Assembly: GCA_945643635.1 (NCBI GenBank)
Contig: CALZFC010000030.1
Span: 4,268,001 to 4,332,000 of the forward strand
Direction of reading: 5' to 3'
From: Allodiplogaster sudhausi
Lineage: Eukaryota; Nematoda; Chromadorea; Rhabditida; Diplogasteridae
DNA: 64,000 bases
Both the position numbers and the translations under genes were made by a program. The first letter of the stretch is position 1. Every line of letters starts with the position of its first letter. Shown piece by piece: positions 24,601-34,579 of this stretch. The notes below the pieces were generated by a model that made no database searches, had not been told where the DNA came from, and worked only from the letters and a program-made list of their open reading frames with translations.

Positions 24601-25013
24601 AGTGCAGAGCCCCTCTCTGACGCGCCCTCTCCCGAGGGGGCGGAGCGTAGAGAGGGAGAGAGAGTGTGCGGCCGTTAGGCGGCCGAGAGAGTGTATGTGG
24701 ATGCACGGGTTTCAACAAAGCATTATAAAGAATTTTCAGGATACAGTTGTAGTTGATATTTTATTGGTTTATTCTAGCCAAGACTTTTTTTTTAAATAAA
24801 ATATTTACAATAGTTTATACGAAATATTGCTTTTACAGATCATCGCTCAAGACGCTGTTCTTTGAGAACACGATCGATGAGATGGTCTTCTTGTCCATCG
24901 GCCAACTCGACGCCAGAATTCAAGGAATGCTCGACGATCTCAGAGAGATGTCGAAGAAACGCTCATGGCCCAGCCGACACTTTTCGATCAAGAAGCCCAA
25001 AGGTGACCTCTAA
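15641..25013 (+). CDS. Hexosaminidase D-like glycoside hydrolase (GH20)
   Basis: Predicted to remove terminal N-acetylhexosamine from glycans. About 566 residues from 18 exons: 15641-15703, 15849-15965, 16102-16210, 17635-17746, 17923-18031, 18128-18184, 18344-18409, 18627-18748, 18954-19075, 19216-19277, 19397-19477, 19646-19704, 19944-20037, about 20164-20208, about 20357-20456, 20608-20680, 20905-21039, 24839-25013. Family words match HEXD: HFDLKGAPPRVPY, EWEDMFPY, IPLVQTFGHLEW, HIGADEAF (catalytic Asp-Glu near residues 207-208), WNDMLK, ITGWQRYDH, GWMSPYSR. The chain starts with a hydrophobic segment (MLLLGVVAFGIFQICQ) like a signal peptide, which is unusual because human HEXD is described as nucleocytoplasmic. 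The junction between exons 14 and 15 is uncertain in phase: the GTGGAG donor near 20209 keeps frame, while the better-looking donor at 20225 does not. Introns host a Helitron-like element and an LTR retrotransposon. The frame is otherwise intact. Confidence 0.9.
16281..16360. repeat. Three consecutive GC-rich perfect hairpins
   Basis: Hairpin 1 pairs AGCGTGCC with GGCACGCT. Hairpin 2 pairs GGGCC with GGCCC around TTC. Hairpin 3 pairs ACCACCGGGGC with GCCCCGGTGGT around a 4-base loop. All lie within 80 bases of an otherwise AT-rich intron and probably belong to the terminus of the Helitron-like element. Confidence 0.85.
16455..16515. repeat. Short tandem repeat, about 18 bp unit
   Basis: Three consecutive units of GCATCCGGACGCAAGCG with one-base variation plus a partial fourth, inside the Helitron-like element. 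Confidence 0.85.
21109..21344 (-). repeat. LTR (element 3' end)
   Basis: 236 bp, starts TGTAAGAAGCC and ends GGGTTTCAACA on the plus strand. By eye it is identical to the copy at 24482-24717. Confidence 0.92.
21345..21354 (-). other. Polypurine tract
   Basis: On the minus strand GAAAGGGGGCA lies directly before the downstream LTR, in the position expected for the plus-strand DNA primer of an LTR element. Confidence 0.6.
21549..22718 (-). pseudogene. Retrotransposon integrase (partial pol)
   Basis: A 389-codon open frame begins at the CC half of an HHCC zinc finger (CLKC at residues 13-16). It then carries the catalytic core with the D,D,E pattern: HVDILGPL, VTDRGSNF, and NGLVERLNRQ. A GPFEVLD chromodomain-like/GPY segment follows near residue 283, then an acidic charged tail. 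The pattern matches Ty3/gypsy integrases. Directly upstream, the expected finger sequence (around 22720-22800) continues in frame except for a TAA near 22731, and further upstream the frame is disrupted. It acts to insert element DNA into the genome, but this copy probably cannot act alone. Confidence 0.85.
22719..24460. other. LTR element interior without recognisable genes
   Basis: 22820-23060 has fragments of a coding-like sequence in shifting minus-strand frames, possibly decayed pol or gag. 23165-23740 is GA-rich and resembles the host microsatellite DNA seen at 1-15 kb. 24020-24460 is unique leader-like sequence next to the primer-binding site. Confidence 0.5.
24463..24481 (-). other. 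Primer-binding site complementary to a tRNA 3' end
   Basis: Immediately inside the LTR, the minus strand reads TGGAGGTCCCGGGTCGAAC. It begins with TGG (pairs with CCA) and continues into a sequence matching the T-arm of a tRNA. The tRNA species is not determined. Confidence 0.75.
24482..24717 (-). repeat. LTR (element 5' end)
   Basis: 236 bp, same sequence as 21109-21344. On the minus strand this is the upstream LTR, because the primer-binding site abuts it on the inside. Confidence 0.92.
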
Positions 25014-26159
25014 GAGGCTCTGTCATAGATTTTTAGATTATTCCTCTTTAAAGTGGGTCTAGGAATATTCTATTCCGTAAGATTTAAATTTTTTAAAGAT
25101 TATCTAAAACATTTTAGTTTTGTTATCATTGCTGACCTCCTTGTTGATCATTCCGTTTTGCTCAAACATTTGTTGATCTACGAAGCCCCTCTGTTAAACA
25201 GCGTGACCCAAAGATCGTGTACAGATGGAATCTTTTTCCATTTATCTGTTCTGTAGATTAACATGCCTAATATGTTAATTTTGGCCCACTCCGAGTGAAG
25301 TACTTTTTTTAAATAGTAGGTTTGCTCGAATTCAACGGCCTGCTTTCTCTGTGATATCCTTGTGATTTAGGAACTTGTTTCTGCGGGTGCACGTACACTC
25401 TCGAATTTTCAGGATATTTGTGCACTCCTGTTTTTTTTTACGTCCATAGCTTTCTTTCAAGCGTATGGTATATTCTAAAGTCTTGGCACTGTTTTAATAT
25501 TCCAAAGTCTGCTTGGCAGTTTTGGAATATTCCAGATTCTTGGCCTGTAAGTCTTCTATTCAACGCAGTGTATTTTTTCTCTCCGTTTTCGTTTTGGAAT
25601 TCAAAAATTTCCTTGTGCGGCCACTTTCATTGTTACGGTTTGCGTGTGATATTTCGAGATGGTTTATTTTATCGTTTAATTGCACCATGTGCACAGTGCC
25701 GAGAAATATAGTTTGTTTCTGAAATAAATAAATAAGTACTTTTTGTCAATGTAAGCATATTTTTCATATAGGAAAGAAATCCGGATTTTACAGTTGATGG
25801 AGGAAATGTAACAACTGTTCCATTAATATCACAGGGGCTTCCATTGTAACAACACAATAAAAACGAGGGGAATAGCAGGTTTGTTAATTTGGCTCGAAAA
25901 TGTTACAATAGGAATGTATTATTAACTATTTGTCTCACATACGTTTGTAGTACGTTAAAGGACCCAAAACCTCAATCTTGAATTCGCGCCTTTTTGCCTG
26001 ACCGAAGCGCGAGAACATGTGCTTTGGAGAAGAGACTACAAAAGTCAGTAAACTTCAAATTGGTTACGATTGAGTTTCGTGCATTTTCTTATCAGAAACA
26101 AACTTGGGGGGAATATATACTGAATTTGATGATAAGGCTGCAGGAGAAGATTCTGCTGA
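25014..26159. other. 3' flank of the hexosaminidase gene, gene-free
   Basis: AT-rich sequence with GAATATTC words near 25060 and 25520 and AATAAA-like signals near 25720-25735 and 25855. No coding exon seen before the foldback element. Confidence 0.5.
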
Positions 26160-27851
26160 TTAAGAGATCCTGTCCGTATCGTTTGATCAAGGCCTGCCCT
26201 AGGAATTTTTTTCGAATTTCTTCACCAAAATTGAATACAGCATACAACTCGACGTGGTGAACAAAATAGGCTATATTTCAATGTTGAAATAAATTTTCCG
26301 CGCGAGACCCAGTACAGTAATCTTTTAAATTACATTGGTCATAAGTCGCTTCAAACTTATTATTAGACAACCATCGAGCTATCATTGGATAGCTGATTGA
26401 ACGGGCTTCAATTTTCATGTTGATGATGTTTTCATAAAATTTGAATTTGGCCCAAAAAGACGGCCCTAAACATTTTCGAAAGTGGTTTTTGGCCAAATTA
26501 GGCATTTTACATTCATTTCCACAAAACCGCTCCTGCATATTCTTAAACTACGTGAAATTTGCTACAACATATGTCTCTTTCAAAAGAATTAAAGGTCTCT
26601 CTCTTAGTTTCCCAAATGCTTGAACATGATCCGGTGTTAACTGTAACACCGTGCAAGCGCATTCTTCGATTCATAACTGCGCTCAATGTCAATATTACAA
26701 AATCGTAAGTATATCATCTAAGAGCTCTCACGGAGATCTTCAAATGTTACATACATACTTTTATTGAAAAGTTTCAATTTATATGGGAAATTTCGTTCTG
26801 TACAATTAGAAGTCTTAAAAATCTACTTTAAAAACATTTTCGCCTGTCGAAACATACATCAGAAGAAAGAGGATGAAATTTGCTACAAGATTAACCCTTT
26901 CAATGGAATTCCATGCATACGATCTTTTGTTATAAGCCAAGAGAGTAGGATAACAAGGCCTTTTGGAAAAACTTTAGAAAAAAGGAATTGGAATATTCTA
27001 ATTCGAATAACCTAAAATGTAAATTCTTGGGCGAAATGACAGCGACGCTACTGGCACTAGGTTTATGATTTATAACAAAAGATCGTATGCATGGAATTCC
27101 ATTGAAATGGGTTCATCTTGTAATAAATTTCATCCTCTTTCTTATGATGTATGTTTCGACAGGCGAAAATGTTTTTAAAGTAGTTTTTTAAGCCTTCTAA
27201 TTGTTCATAACGAAATTTCCCATATAAATTGAAACTTTTCAATAAAATAATGTATGGAACATTTGAAGATCTCCGTGAGAGCTCTTAGATGATATACTTA
27301 CGATTTTGTAATATTGCCATTGAGCGCAGTTATGGATCGAAGAATGCGCTCGCACGGCGTTACAGTTAACACCGGATCATGTTCAAGCGTTTGGGAAACT
27401 AAGAGAGAGACCTTTAATTCTTTTGAAAGAGGCATATGTTGTAGCAAATTTCACGTAGTTTAAGAATACGCAGGAGCGGTTTTGTGGAAATGAATGTAAA
27501 ATGCCTAATTTGGCCAAAAACCACTTTCGAAAATGTTTAGGGCCGTCTTTTTGGGCCAAATTCAAATTTTATGAAAACATCATCAACATGAAAATTGAAG
27601 CCCGTTCAATCAGCTATCCAATGATAGCTCGATGGTTGTCTAATAATAAGTTTGAAGCGACTTATGACTAATGTAATTTAAAAGATTACTGTACTGGGTG
27701 TCGCGCGGAAATTTTTTTTCAACATTGAAATATAGCCTATTGTGTTCCCCACGTCGAGTTGTATACTGTATTCAATTTTGGTGAAGAAATTAGAAAAAAA
27801 AACCTAGGGCAGGTAGGGCCCTGCTCGAGTCTTACTGACATCCTCTCTTAA
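26160..27851. mobile_element. TTAA-flanked foldback element, copy 1
   Basis: About 1.68 kb made of two long inverted arms (roughly 26195-27010 and 27060-27810) around a short centre. The arms match almost base for base over hundreds of bases. TTAA lies at both edges (26160-26163 and 27848-27851), and the ends read inward as GAGA...TGTC.GTA on both sides. No transposase frame exists; the open frames in the arms are mirror copies of each other. TTAA targets are typical of piggyBac-type transposases, but the CCC terminus of classical piggyBac is absent. Right edge coincides with a gene's stop codon. Confidence 0.8.
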
Positions 27852-28420
27852 CACGTCGTCCATCCTCCATCCACACAGAGCGTATGCCCTGTGGTCATTG
27901 AAGCGCCGTCTGAAGAGAGCAGAAACATGACCGATCGGACGACGTCTTCGAGCTCTTAAAGTGGAATACTCTAATTGTCATTATAAGTTATCTGAAAGTA
28001 GAATACCCTAATTGTGAGATGCCATTCCGGTGAAAGACAATTTGGTACATCAAAATCTCATATTCCAGATGCCAGCTCACCACAAAATCGTCCCAACGGA
28101 GTTTGATCTAGCAACAACGCCGATTTCGCCGGATCGCTCCAAAGCTGTAATATCGTTAAAAATATTCGTAAATACAAGCGAAAAAATAATTTATTAATTG
28201 AATAATAAGAAAAGGTGTATTTGCTCTCATACAGCACGTCCGAGGTCAGTGAAGACGACGGTGGGGTTGACGGTGTTGAGACGAATGCCGTACGCGCCGA
28301 GCTCGAGCGCCATCACTCGCGTCGCCATGTCGAGAGCAGCTTTGGAGACGCCTGATTAGAGGAGAGAGTGAGCGACAGAGAGAGAGAGAGTGAGCGACAG
28401 AGAGAGAGAGAGAGAGAGAC

Positions 28421-28453
<33 letters not shown>

Positions 28454-29305
28454 ACACAATGACAGAGAGTCTCCCTAACAATAGGCTAGGTGATTGTGGA
28501 GCGGCCGCCGTGACGCCTGACTCGAGATGTTGACAACGGCTCCTTTGATTCCGTGCTGACGCATCGAATTGGTCACGATCTGTGAGAGCAGGATGGGACC
28601 GCGGCAGTTGACTGCGAGCTGACTGCAATGAACGTACAAATTAGAATATTCGAAGATTAGAATATTCTAAGTACTTCAGACTTAAAATATTCAGAGATTA
28701 GATAATTCTGAATGATTCAAACTTAGACCGTTCAAAATTTGAATATTCTAAAATTGAAAAAAGAATCAATTTTGGAATATTTCTGGTAATTTGAGTTAAT
28801 TTTGACATGCTCACGTTTCAAACGACTCCTCCGTCAGCTGGCCGACTGGCTGCAGGTCGGCAATGCCGGCGTTGTTGACGAGTGCATCGAAGGGCAAATG
28901 AGGCTCTAGCAGCTCGGTCAGAGCCGAAAGGGAAGTGGTGACGTCACCAATGTAGTGAACGAACCGTTCGAATTCTGTAATGTTTAAGAAAAAATATTAT
29001 TCCATTAATTTTATGATTTTTGTTTGTAGTATGTACGTAAGAAACGCTAAACTAATTGCTAGGTTACATTGCTTGGTTGTAGATCGTCTTCCCCTTTGAG
29101 CACATCAAGACCGACGACATGAGCGCCAGCATCGAGTAGTGTCTGCGCAATTGCGCGACCGATTCCTGTTAAATGAGAATTAGAATAGTTAAAAAAATTT
29201 CTTTGAATAAACCTTATGTCTTTTTTTACTTTCTAAGATAATCTCACCTTTACTTCCGCCAGTAACGAGAATCTTCTTTCCGGTGAAGTCGAATGTGGAG
29301 GTCAT
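27848..29305 (-). CDS. Short-chain dehydrogenase/reductase, DCXR / L-xylulose reductase type (copy 1)
   Basis: NADP(H)-dependent carbonyl reductase of the DCXR group (C. elegans DHS-21 class), which interconverts L-xylulose and xylitol. Exons on the minus strand: 29305-29248, 29165-about 29068, 28974-28815, 28622-28480, 28351-28233, 28144-28081, 27954-27848; about 247 residues. Visible motifs: TGGSKGIGR cofactor loop, VNNAG, NISSQ catalytic Ser, LAYCVSK with catalytic Tyr and Lys, and end DGGWTTC. The second donor is a problem: the canonical GT after 29068 gives the same 98-bp exon as the paralog but breaks phase into the third exon. A GC donor at 29072-29071 would restore phase. Either splicing is non-canonical or the copy has a frameshift. 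A GA microsatellite fills the intron at 28352-28479. The stop codon lies at the edge of a foldback transposon. Confidence 0.85.
28372..28453. repeat. (GA)n tract in an SDR intron
   Basis: Interrupted GAGAGA and GAGACA units fill most of the 128-bp intron between the exon ending with the catalytic Tyr codon and the next. In the paralog the equivalent intron has a shorter GA tract at about 31987-32065. Confidence 0.9.
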
Positions 29306-30090
29306 CTTGGACAGTAAACAGATGGTTCGAATGTGCGGCAGTGTCTCTGCAAACTCTCAATTCTTCAGGTTTATATGTCGCTGGAGTCAAGCGTACCGAG
29401 TGTACCGAATTCAGTCAGTTATGGAGAAAAAAAATAAGGGGACGCAAGGAGAAAGAAAGAGGAAACGGGGAAATGGCGAGACAGAGAGAGAGAAAGCTAG
29501 TGAGAGAGAGAGAATGAGAAGATAATAGGAAGGAGGTGACGCAGACTGTTAGAGAATGCCTTGAAATCGTATGTATGTTGATGAAGATATATTTTGCTGA
29601 TAGAGCTTGCAGAGATATGTAAATGAGAGATGGAAGTGTTGTTGCTATCCTATCAGCGATATTTTCACTCAAAACTCATGCAAGAACGCGGAAGAAAGTA
29701 TTCCTACTTCCTTCTTACAATAAAAGGATACAAAAACGTTTCCTTCTGTTATTCTAGATTTTATTATGTCAGCCGGCATATCTAGCTTATGACCTTCTGT
29801 CAGGTTCATAGTACATAGGGAGTCAGAGAAAATTGACTGTTCACACTGCTTAATGGTAAGCTAAAAATATGCCAACTCGCTTAGAATTTCCAATAATTTA
29901 ATACAAAACTTATATTATTTTCAGATTCACTAAATAATTCACATGTCTCACTTTCTATTCTTTCTCATTCTCTGAATCGGATATTCCGAGTACAGTTCTC
30001 TCGTTTTTATCAAGGGTTCACGCAGTCATTCGTTGTCATTCTAGTGTCTTATGTTTTGTGCTGATCAGAGTATCTGTGTATATGTACATA
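29306..30090. other. Intergenic region upstream of SDR copy 1
   Basis: Contains a short GA tract at about 29480-29520 and otherwise AT-rich sequence. No gene seen. The promoter of the SDR gene should lie at its left side. Confidence 0.5.
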
Positions 30091-30265
30091 TAAGACAGTG
30101 TGAATTAAAAAGTTTGGTTTTTTTTTCAATTTTCGAGTAAGCTGTTATTTTAGGCACGGATTTAGAATATTCCACCGTTTGCCATTTTTGACGACCGTTA
30201 AAAAAAATAACAGCTTAGGCGATAATTGCTGAAAAAAACCAAATTTTTTTATTCACACTGTCTTA
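30091..30265. mobile_element. Short palindromic transposon (MITE) with TA flanks
   Basis: About 175 bp with terminal inverted repeats TAAGACAGTGTGAAT...ATTCACACTGTCTTA. The arms remain similar for about 60 bases each (including GCTGTTATTTT and its complement). TA dinucleotides flank both ends, as expected for Tc1/mariner-type insertion. No coding capacity. Confidence 0.75.
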
Positions 30266-31314
30266 TATATGTATGTATGTCTCAAACATGCTTCTAGAAT
30301 CTTCTGTTTCTTAGCTTTTGTACAAATGTATGTTATTTCATAATTTAAATGGATTTTAGGTAGATCGATCCCATGTAAATACATACATATCTACTTCTAG
30401 AATATATTTCACCATTGTATTTCACAATAGTTTTGAAGAGTGATACTTAATCTAGATATTTCGATGTAATATCTTTTTTGCGTTCCTCTTTCTGTCTGCA
30501 ATCCTCGTTATGAAATAATAGCAATTATATAAGCTGTTCGCCTCCCGAAAGCCAGATCCTTCCTCGCAATTACATTTATCGCATGCACTCGACATAATAA
30601 ATTTTCCATTTAATTAATATAGACTTTGAAACACATACATATTTCCGAACTTGTCCGCAATTTTGGCTCCCAGCCCAATCATTAATCTCATTTTTGTCAG
30701 GATACTCAACTGTAGTCTATAATGAATTACCAATGTATTTGTTTCGTTCTTATTACATATTCGCTCGCCATTGTGTCAGAGAAAATGGCACAAATTTTAG
30801 ATTGATTTTCAGGCTCCTATCATATATGATTTTTACATTTCTCTTTCATAAAATTTTCTGCATTGGATGATAGGCTTCTTTATTCCTTTGCAACTGTATC
30901 GCATATTGCTTAGCATATTGAACGCTAATAAAGTATTTTTAGACTGCAAACAGATGCTGCGGCAATTGAACTTGAAGCGGAATGTGTTTATCCGTATCTG
31001 ACGCATGGAATAATCGACACAATGAAATATTCAGATATCTTCAAATATACAGTCATGTAACACATGCAGAATCGAGAAGAGAAGAATTAGACATCCGCTT
31101 GTGTCACAAAAACGAACTACGCAGGCAAAACTTGTCAAGTCTGGAATATTCTAAACTCGAGCCTGCAATTTTTTTTTCTTGCACATGCCTAGGAACCTGT
31201 ATTGAGTGATGTGATAAATGACCTAATCCATAAAAAGAGAAGTGATATATGTATAGTTTTTGATTTTTAGATTGTTCTAAATAGCTGAGATCAGTGATCA
31301 GAGACCAGAGATCG
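30266..31314. other. Gene-free spacer between the two SDR genes
   Basis: AT-rich, with GTATGTATGT and similar short repeats near 30270 and a few GAATATTC words (31145). No coding exon seen. Confidence 0.5.
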
Positions 31315-34085
31315 TTAGCATGTCGTCCATCCTCCATCTATGGGAAGCGAATGGCCGGTAGTCATTGATGCGCCGTCGGAGGACAACAGGAACATGATCG
31401 GCCGGACGACCTCTTCGATCTCTGAATTAATAGGATTACTGTATCTTTATAAGGTTCGTTTATTGATTGAGGCGTTTTAATCAATTTATACATTTTAAAA
31501 CTCGTTGCATATATGTAGTTGGCGCTAGGCTTAACAAAGTTAAGAATTGTGTCAAACAAGAAAAATCCTGCCTTCTCTTATGTTAGACTACTCTTGTTCT
31601 TTGCACTTTCATCAATCGTATACGACCTCTTTTCATAGTCTCACTCTCTCTCTGTCTCCCTTTAGCACTTTCTGTCTCAACCACTCTTACCGCAGAATCG
31701 GCCAAGTGGAACGTGATCAAGCAGCTGCGCTGCGGTCGCAGGGTCGCTCCATTTCTGAAGGACAGGAGAAATTAGCATATTCCATTTAGGATACTCTCTA
31801 CAATAGATGTTTGGTATATTTGAAAAAAAATTATAGACCTCAAGTCCTAATAACACTTACCGCGCGGCCCATGTCAGTGAAAACGACGGTGGGATTGACA
31901 GAGTTTATGCGAATGCCATACTTGCCGAGCTCGAGCGCCATCACACGCATGGCCATGTCAAGCGCGGCTTTTGAAGCACCTGAGAAATTGAAAGAGAGAT
32001 AGAGAAAGATGGGGTAGAGAGAGAGAGAGAGAGAAATAAAGAGACAGAATGAGACAGTGTGTGAGAGAGAGAGAGAAAGATCGAATAGCTTCTCTATTCT
32101 TTAGCGTTTATATGTCTAGGCAAAACAAATAAATACGTAGATAGGTAATTTAATTATTTCCTGAAAACTTACAATATGCGAGATGATTGGGAAGTGGCTT
32201 GAGCGACGCCTGGCTCGAGACGTTCACCACGACGCCACTGATGCCGTTGGCGCGCATTGCATTCGTCACGATCTGCGTGAGCAGGACAGCGCCGCGGAAA
32301 TTGACCATGAACGTGCTGAAAAAAGACTAGTTCGAATAATCAAATATTCGAATAATCCAATAATATAATATTTGAATTATAGAATATTCGAATAATCTAA
32401 CATTCGGAAAATATAATATCCCTACACTATTCCAATTACTGCATTCTTTTCAAGCATTTGCTCTTTTGCTCTTCGTTATGGACTTTGTTTATCATTATTC
32501 ATCTCAATTTGACCCCACCGATGCGTTCTACTTCTCAACATACGTTTTTATGATACTGCAATTGATGCATAGGAATGGGGTACTAGCTAGTCATTTCAAG
32601 GTGAACTCTCGTGCTGTAATGGTGTGGTTGACAATTGATCATGGCCGATTTGCATGGGAGTGGCTCTTCTCTGCCATTTCTCTTTACAGGGAACCATGTA
32701 ACCTACTCGCAATATTTCGAATAAGCTAATAATATTTCTTTGTCCTATGCAAAATACTGATGAATCTCGCCTTTCAATAGAGTCCTCGGTCAGCTCGCCG
32801 ACTGGCTGGAGATCGGCCATGCCGGCGTTGTTCACGAGCGCGTCGAATGGCAGATGCGGCTTTAGAAGCTCGCCCAGGTTGGACAGCGACGCAGTGACGT
32901 CACCGGCAAGTGCCGTAATCGATCCCTTCGAAGAGGCGGCCTGAAAATAGTCTGATTATTGGAATATTCTAATTCCGCTTGAAATGATGTAAAAGAGAGA
33001 GCTTTTCGCTTTCTGCACTCGTCGTTTTCTTCGCACGCCTATTTACACACACACATACACAAACTCTTTTTTCACGCTTACGAAGAATTGCTCGTTGGTT
33101 GCTAGAGAAGATGTCTTGAGAAACACGCCTTGAAATACTCTAATAGCTCTTGAGAATTTTGTCTATCTGTTTGAGCCGACTTCATGATGGACGTCGGCAG
33201 AGAGAGAGTGTGTGAGAACGAGAGAGACAGAGAAGCAGAGACATCAGTCGCCGGTTCCACAGACGACATCTGCGGCAACGTTCAATTCTCGTTTCTGGCC
33301 ATCATCGAAGACGTCCCATCCTCGAGACCTCTCCCCACATCTCACCAGCTTGCTGCGATGAGTCCTGTTGAGTTCTCAGTTCAGCAGAGAGACAAGAAGA
33401 CAAACGGAGAAAGAAGTAGTGAGATGCCGAAGTCTCAAGTCGATGAGAAAGAGCGATAGAGAGAATGAGAGGACGGAATTTGTAAGAAGAATCAAAATGA
33501 ACATTTTGAAGAGATATGAAAAGTTGAGTACAAGGCTTCTTCAATTCAAGAATCGCCAAAAAGAGATGTGGAAGAGCTGAAAGGGTGATTCAGAGGCATT
33601 AATGGTGATTCGTGAGGAGTCGAGAGAGATTGTGCCTTGACAGCAGTTTTCAGTCCATTTTGGATATTCTTTTATTTATTTTTCTTTTAGGAAGTTGCCT
33701 TTGATTCTTTTTTGGGAATGAATGCGAAAGTGGTTTAATAAATATTCTTCATTACCTCTTTAACGAGCAACTCGAGATCGTCCTTGCTGCGCGCCATTGC
33801 AACGACATCTGCGCCAGCATCGGCGAGCATCAGTGCCATTTTGCGGCCGATTCCTATTTTTTTGGAATATTCGAAATATTTTTTTGGAATATTCGTATTA
33901 TTTTTTTGGAATACTCGAAATATTTTTTAAACACTCGAAATATTATTAGGAATATTCGGAAAAAAACGCCTTTATTCTTTGGAATATTCCAAATGAAAGA
34001 TAGAATATACGGTAGTTCCAATCTGACCTTTGCTGGTGCCGGTGACGAGAACCTTTTTTCCGCTGAAGTCGTACGAGGCGGACAT
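31315..34085 (-). CDS. Short-chain dehydrogenase/reductase, DCXR / L-xylulose reductase type (copy 2)
   Basis: Intact paralog of the neighbouring SDR, 252 residues. Exons: 34085-34028, 33853-33756, 32940-32771, 32315-32173, 31979-31861, 31754-31691, 31421-31315; lengths 58, 98, 170, 143, 119, 64 and 107. Six of the seven match copy 1 if its second exon ends at 29068, and the other is 160 bp in copy 1. Motifs: TGTSKGIGR (residues 15-23), NNAG (89-92), catalytic Ser143, Tyr156 and Lys160, terminus DGGWTTC. The third exon ends AG|GCGAGA, a GC donor, and the join gives the correct frame. As a tetrameric carbonyl reductase of the DCXR type it would act on L-xylulose and dicarbonyls; substrate is inferred from family only. 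Introns carry GAATATTC clusters. Confidence 0.92.
33860..34010. repeat. Local tandem cluster of the GAATATTC word in an intron
   Basis: Within the first SDR copy 2 intron the unit TTTTTTTGGAATATTCG and close variants (GGAATACTCG, AACACTCG) recur about six times in 130 bases. It is the clearest small tandem expansion of the palindrome in the window. Confidence 0.8.
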
Positions 34086-34547
34086 GACTTCGCTCGCTAT
34101 CGAGTATACCAAGTTCGAGTAGTGTTCGTTGATACGAAAGTGACTGCTCGAGTTGCCGGCACGGCCGACTTATATCCTGCCATGGGCAAAGGGGCGGAGC
34201 ACCCCAGCGCGGGGCCGGTTCATTCCCTCCTAATGGTAAGGAATCTCTCGTTTTCATGTAACAATATGAAAACGCAGGCTGCAAGAGAAGTGATTTAAGA
34301 TAAAGATGATCAAGAGGACTAAAGAAATGGAGAGAGCTATTGGGAAGTGAGAGTGTGTGTTAAAGAAGAGACACAGACTGCGAAACAAGGTAGATGAAAT
34401 ATTAGGCGATAGCGGCCGCTGAACCTGGCGTGGGGGTAAAGGAAGCGCACCAAGCAGATGACTCTTGTGATCACTCAACGTTCTCTTTCTCTCTCTCTCT
34501 CTTTTTCTCTCTTACTCTCTCTCTCCCTCTTCTCTCTCACTCTCTCA

Positions 34548-34579
<32 letters not shown>

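Larger units (their letters stand above)
21109..24717 (-). mobile_element. LTR retrotransposon derivative (Ty3/gypsy-like), internally deleted
   Basis: Two direct 236-bp repeats with TG...CA ends bound a 3.6 kb element in the last intron of the hexosaminidase gene. Target duplication AAGC (4 bp, or AAAGC if the terminal A is shared) lies at 21105-21108 and 24718-24721. On the minus strand the order is LTR, tRNA-like primer-binding site, leader, GA-rich filler, integrase, polypurine tract, LTR. I see integrase but no recognisable gag, protease, reverse transcriptase or RNase H, so it is non-autonomous. By eye the two LTRs have no differences, suggesting a recent insertion. Confidence 0.9.

Noticed and set aside
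26278..27565. Matching open frames on opposite strands in the foldback element (and at 52610-53897)
   Set aside because: They are mirror images caused by the inverted arms, have different breaks in different copies, and show no transposase motif.
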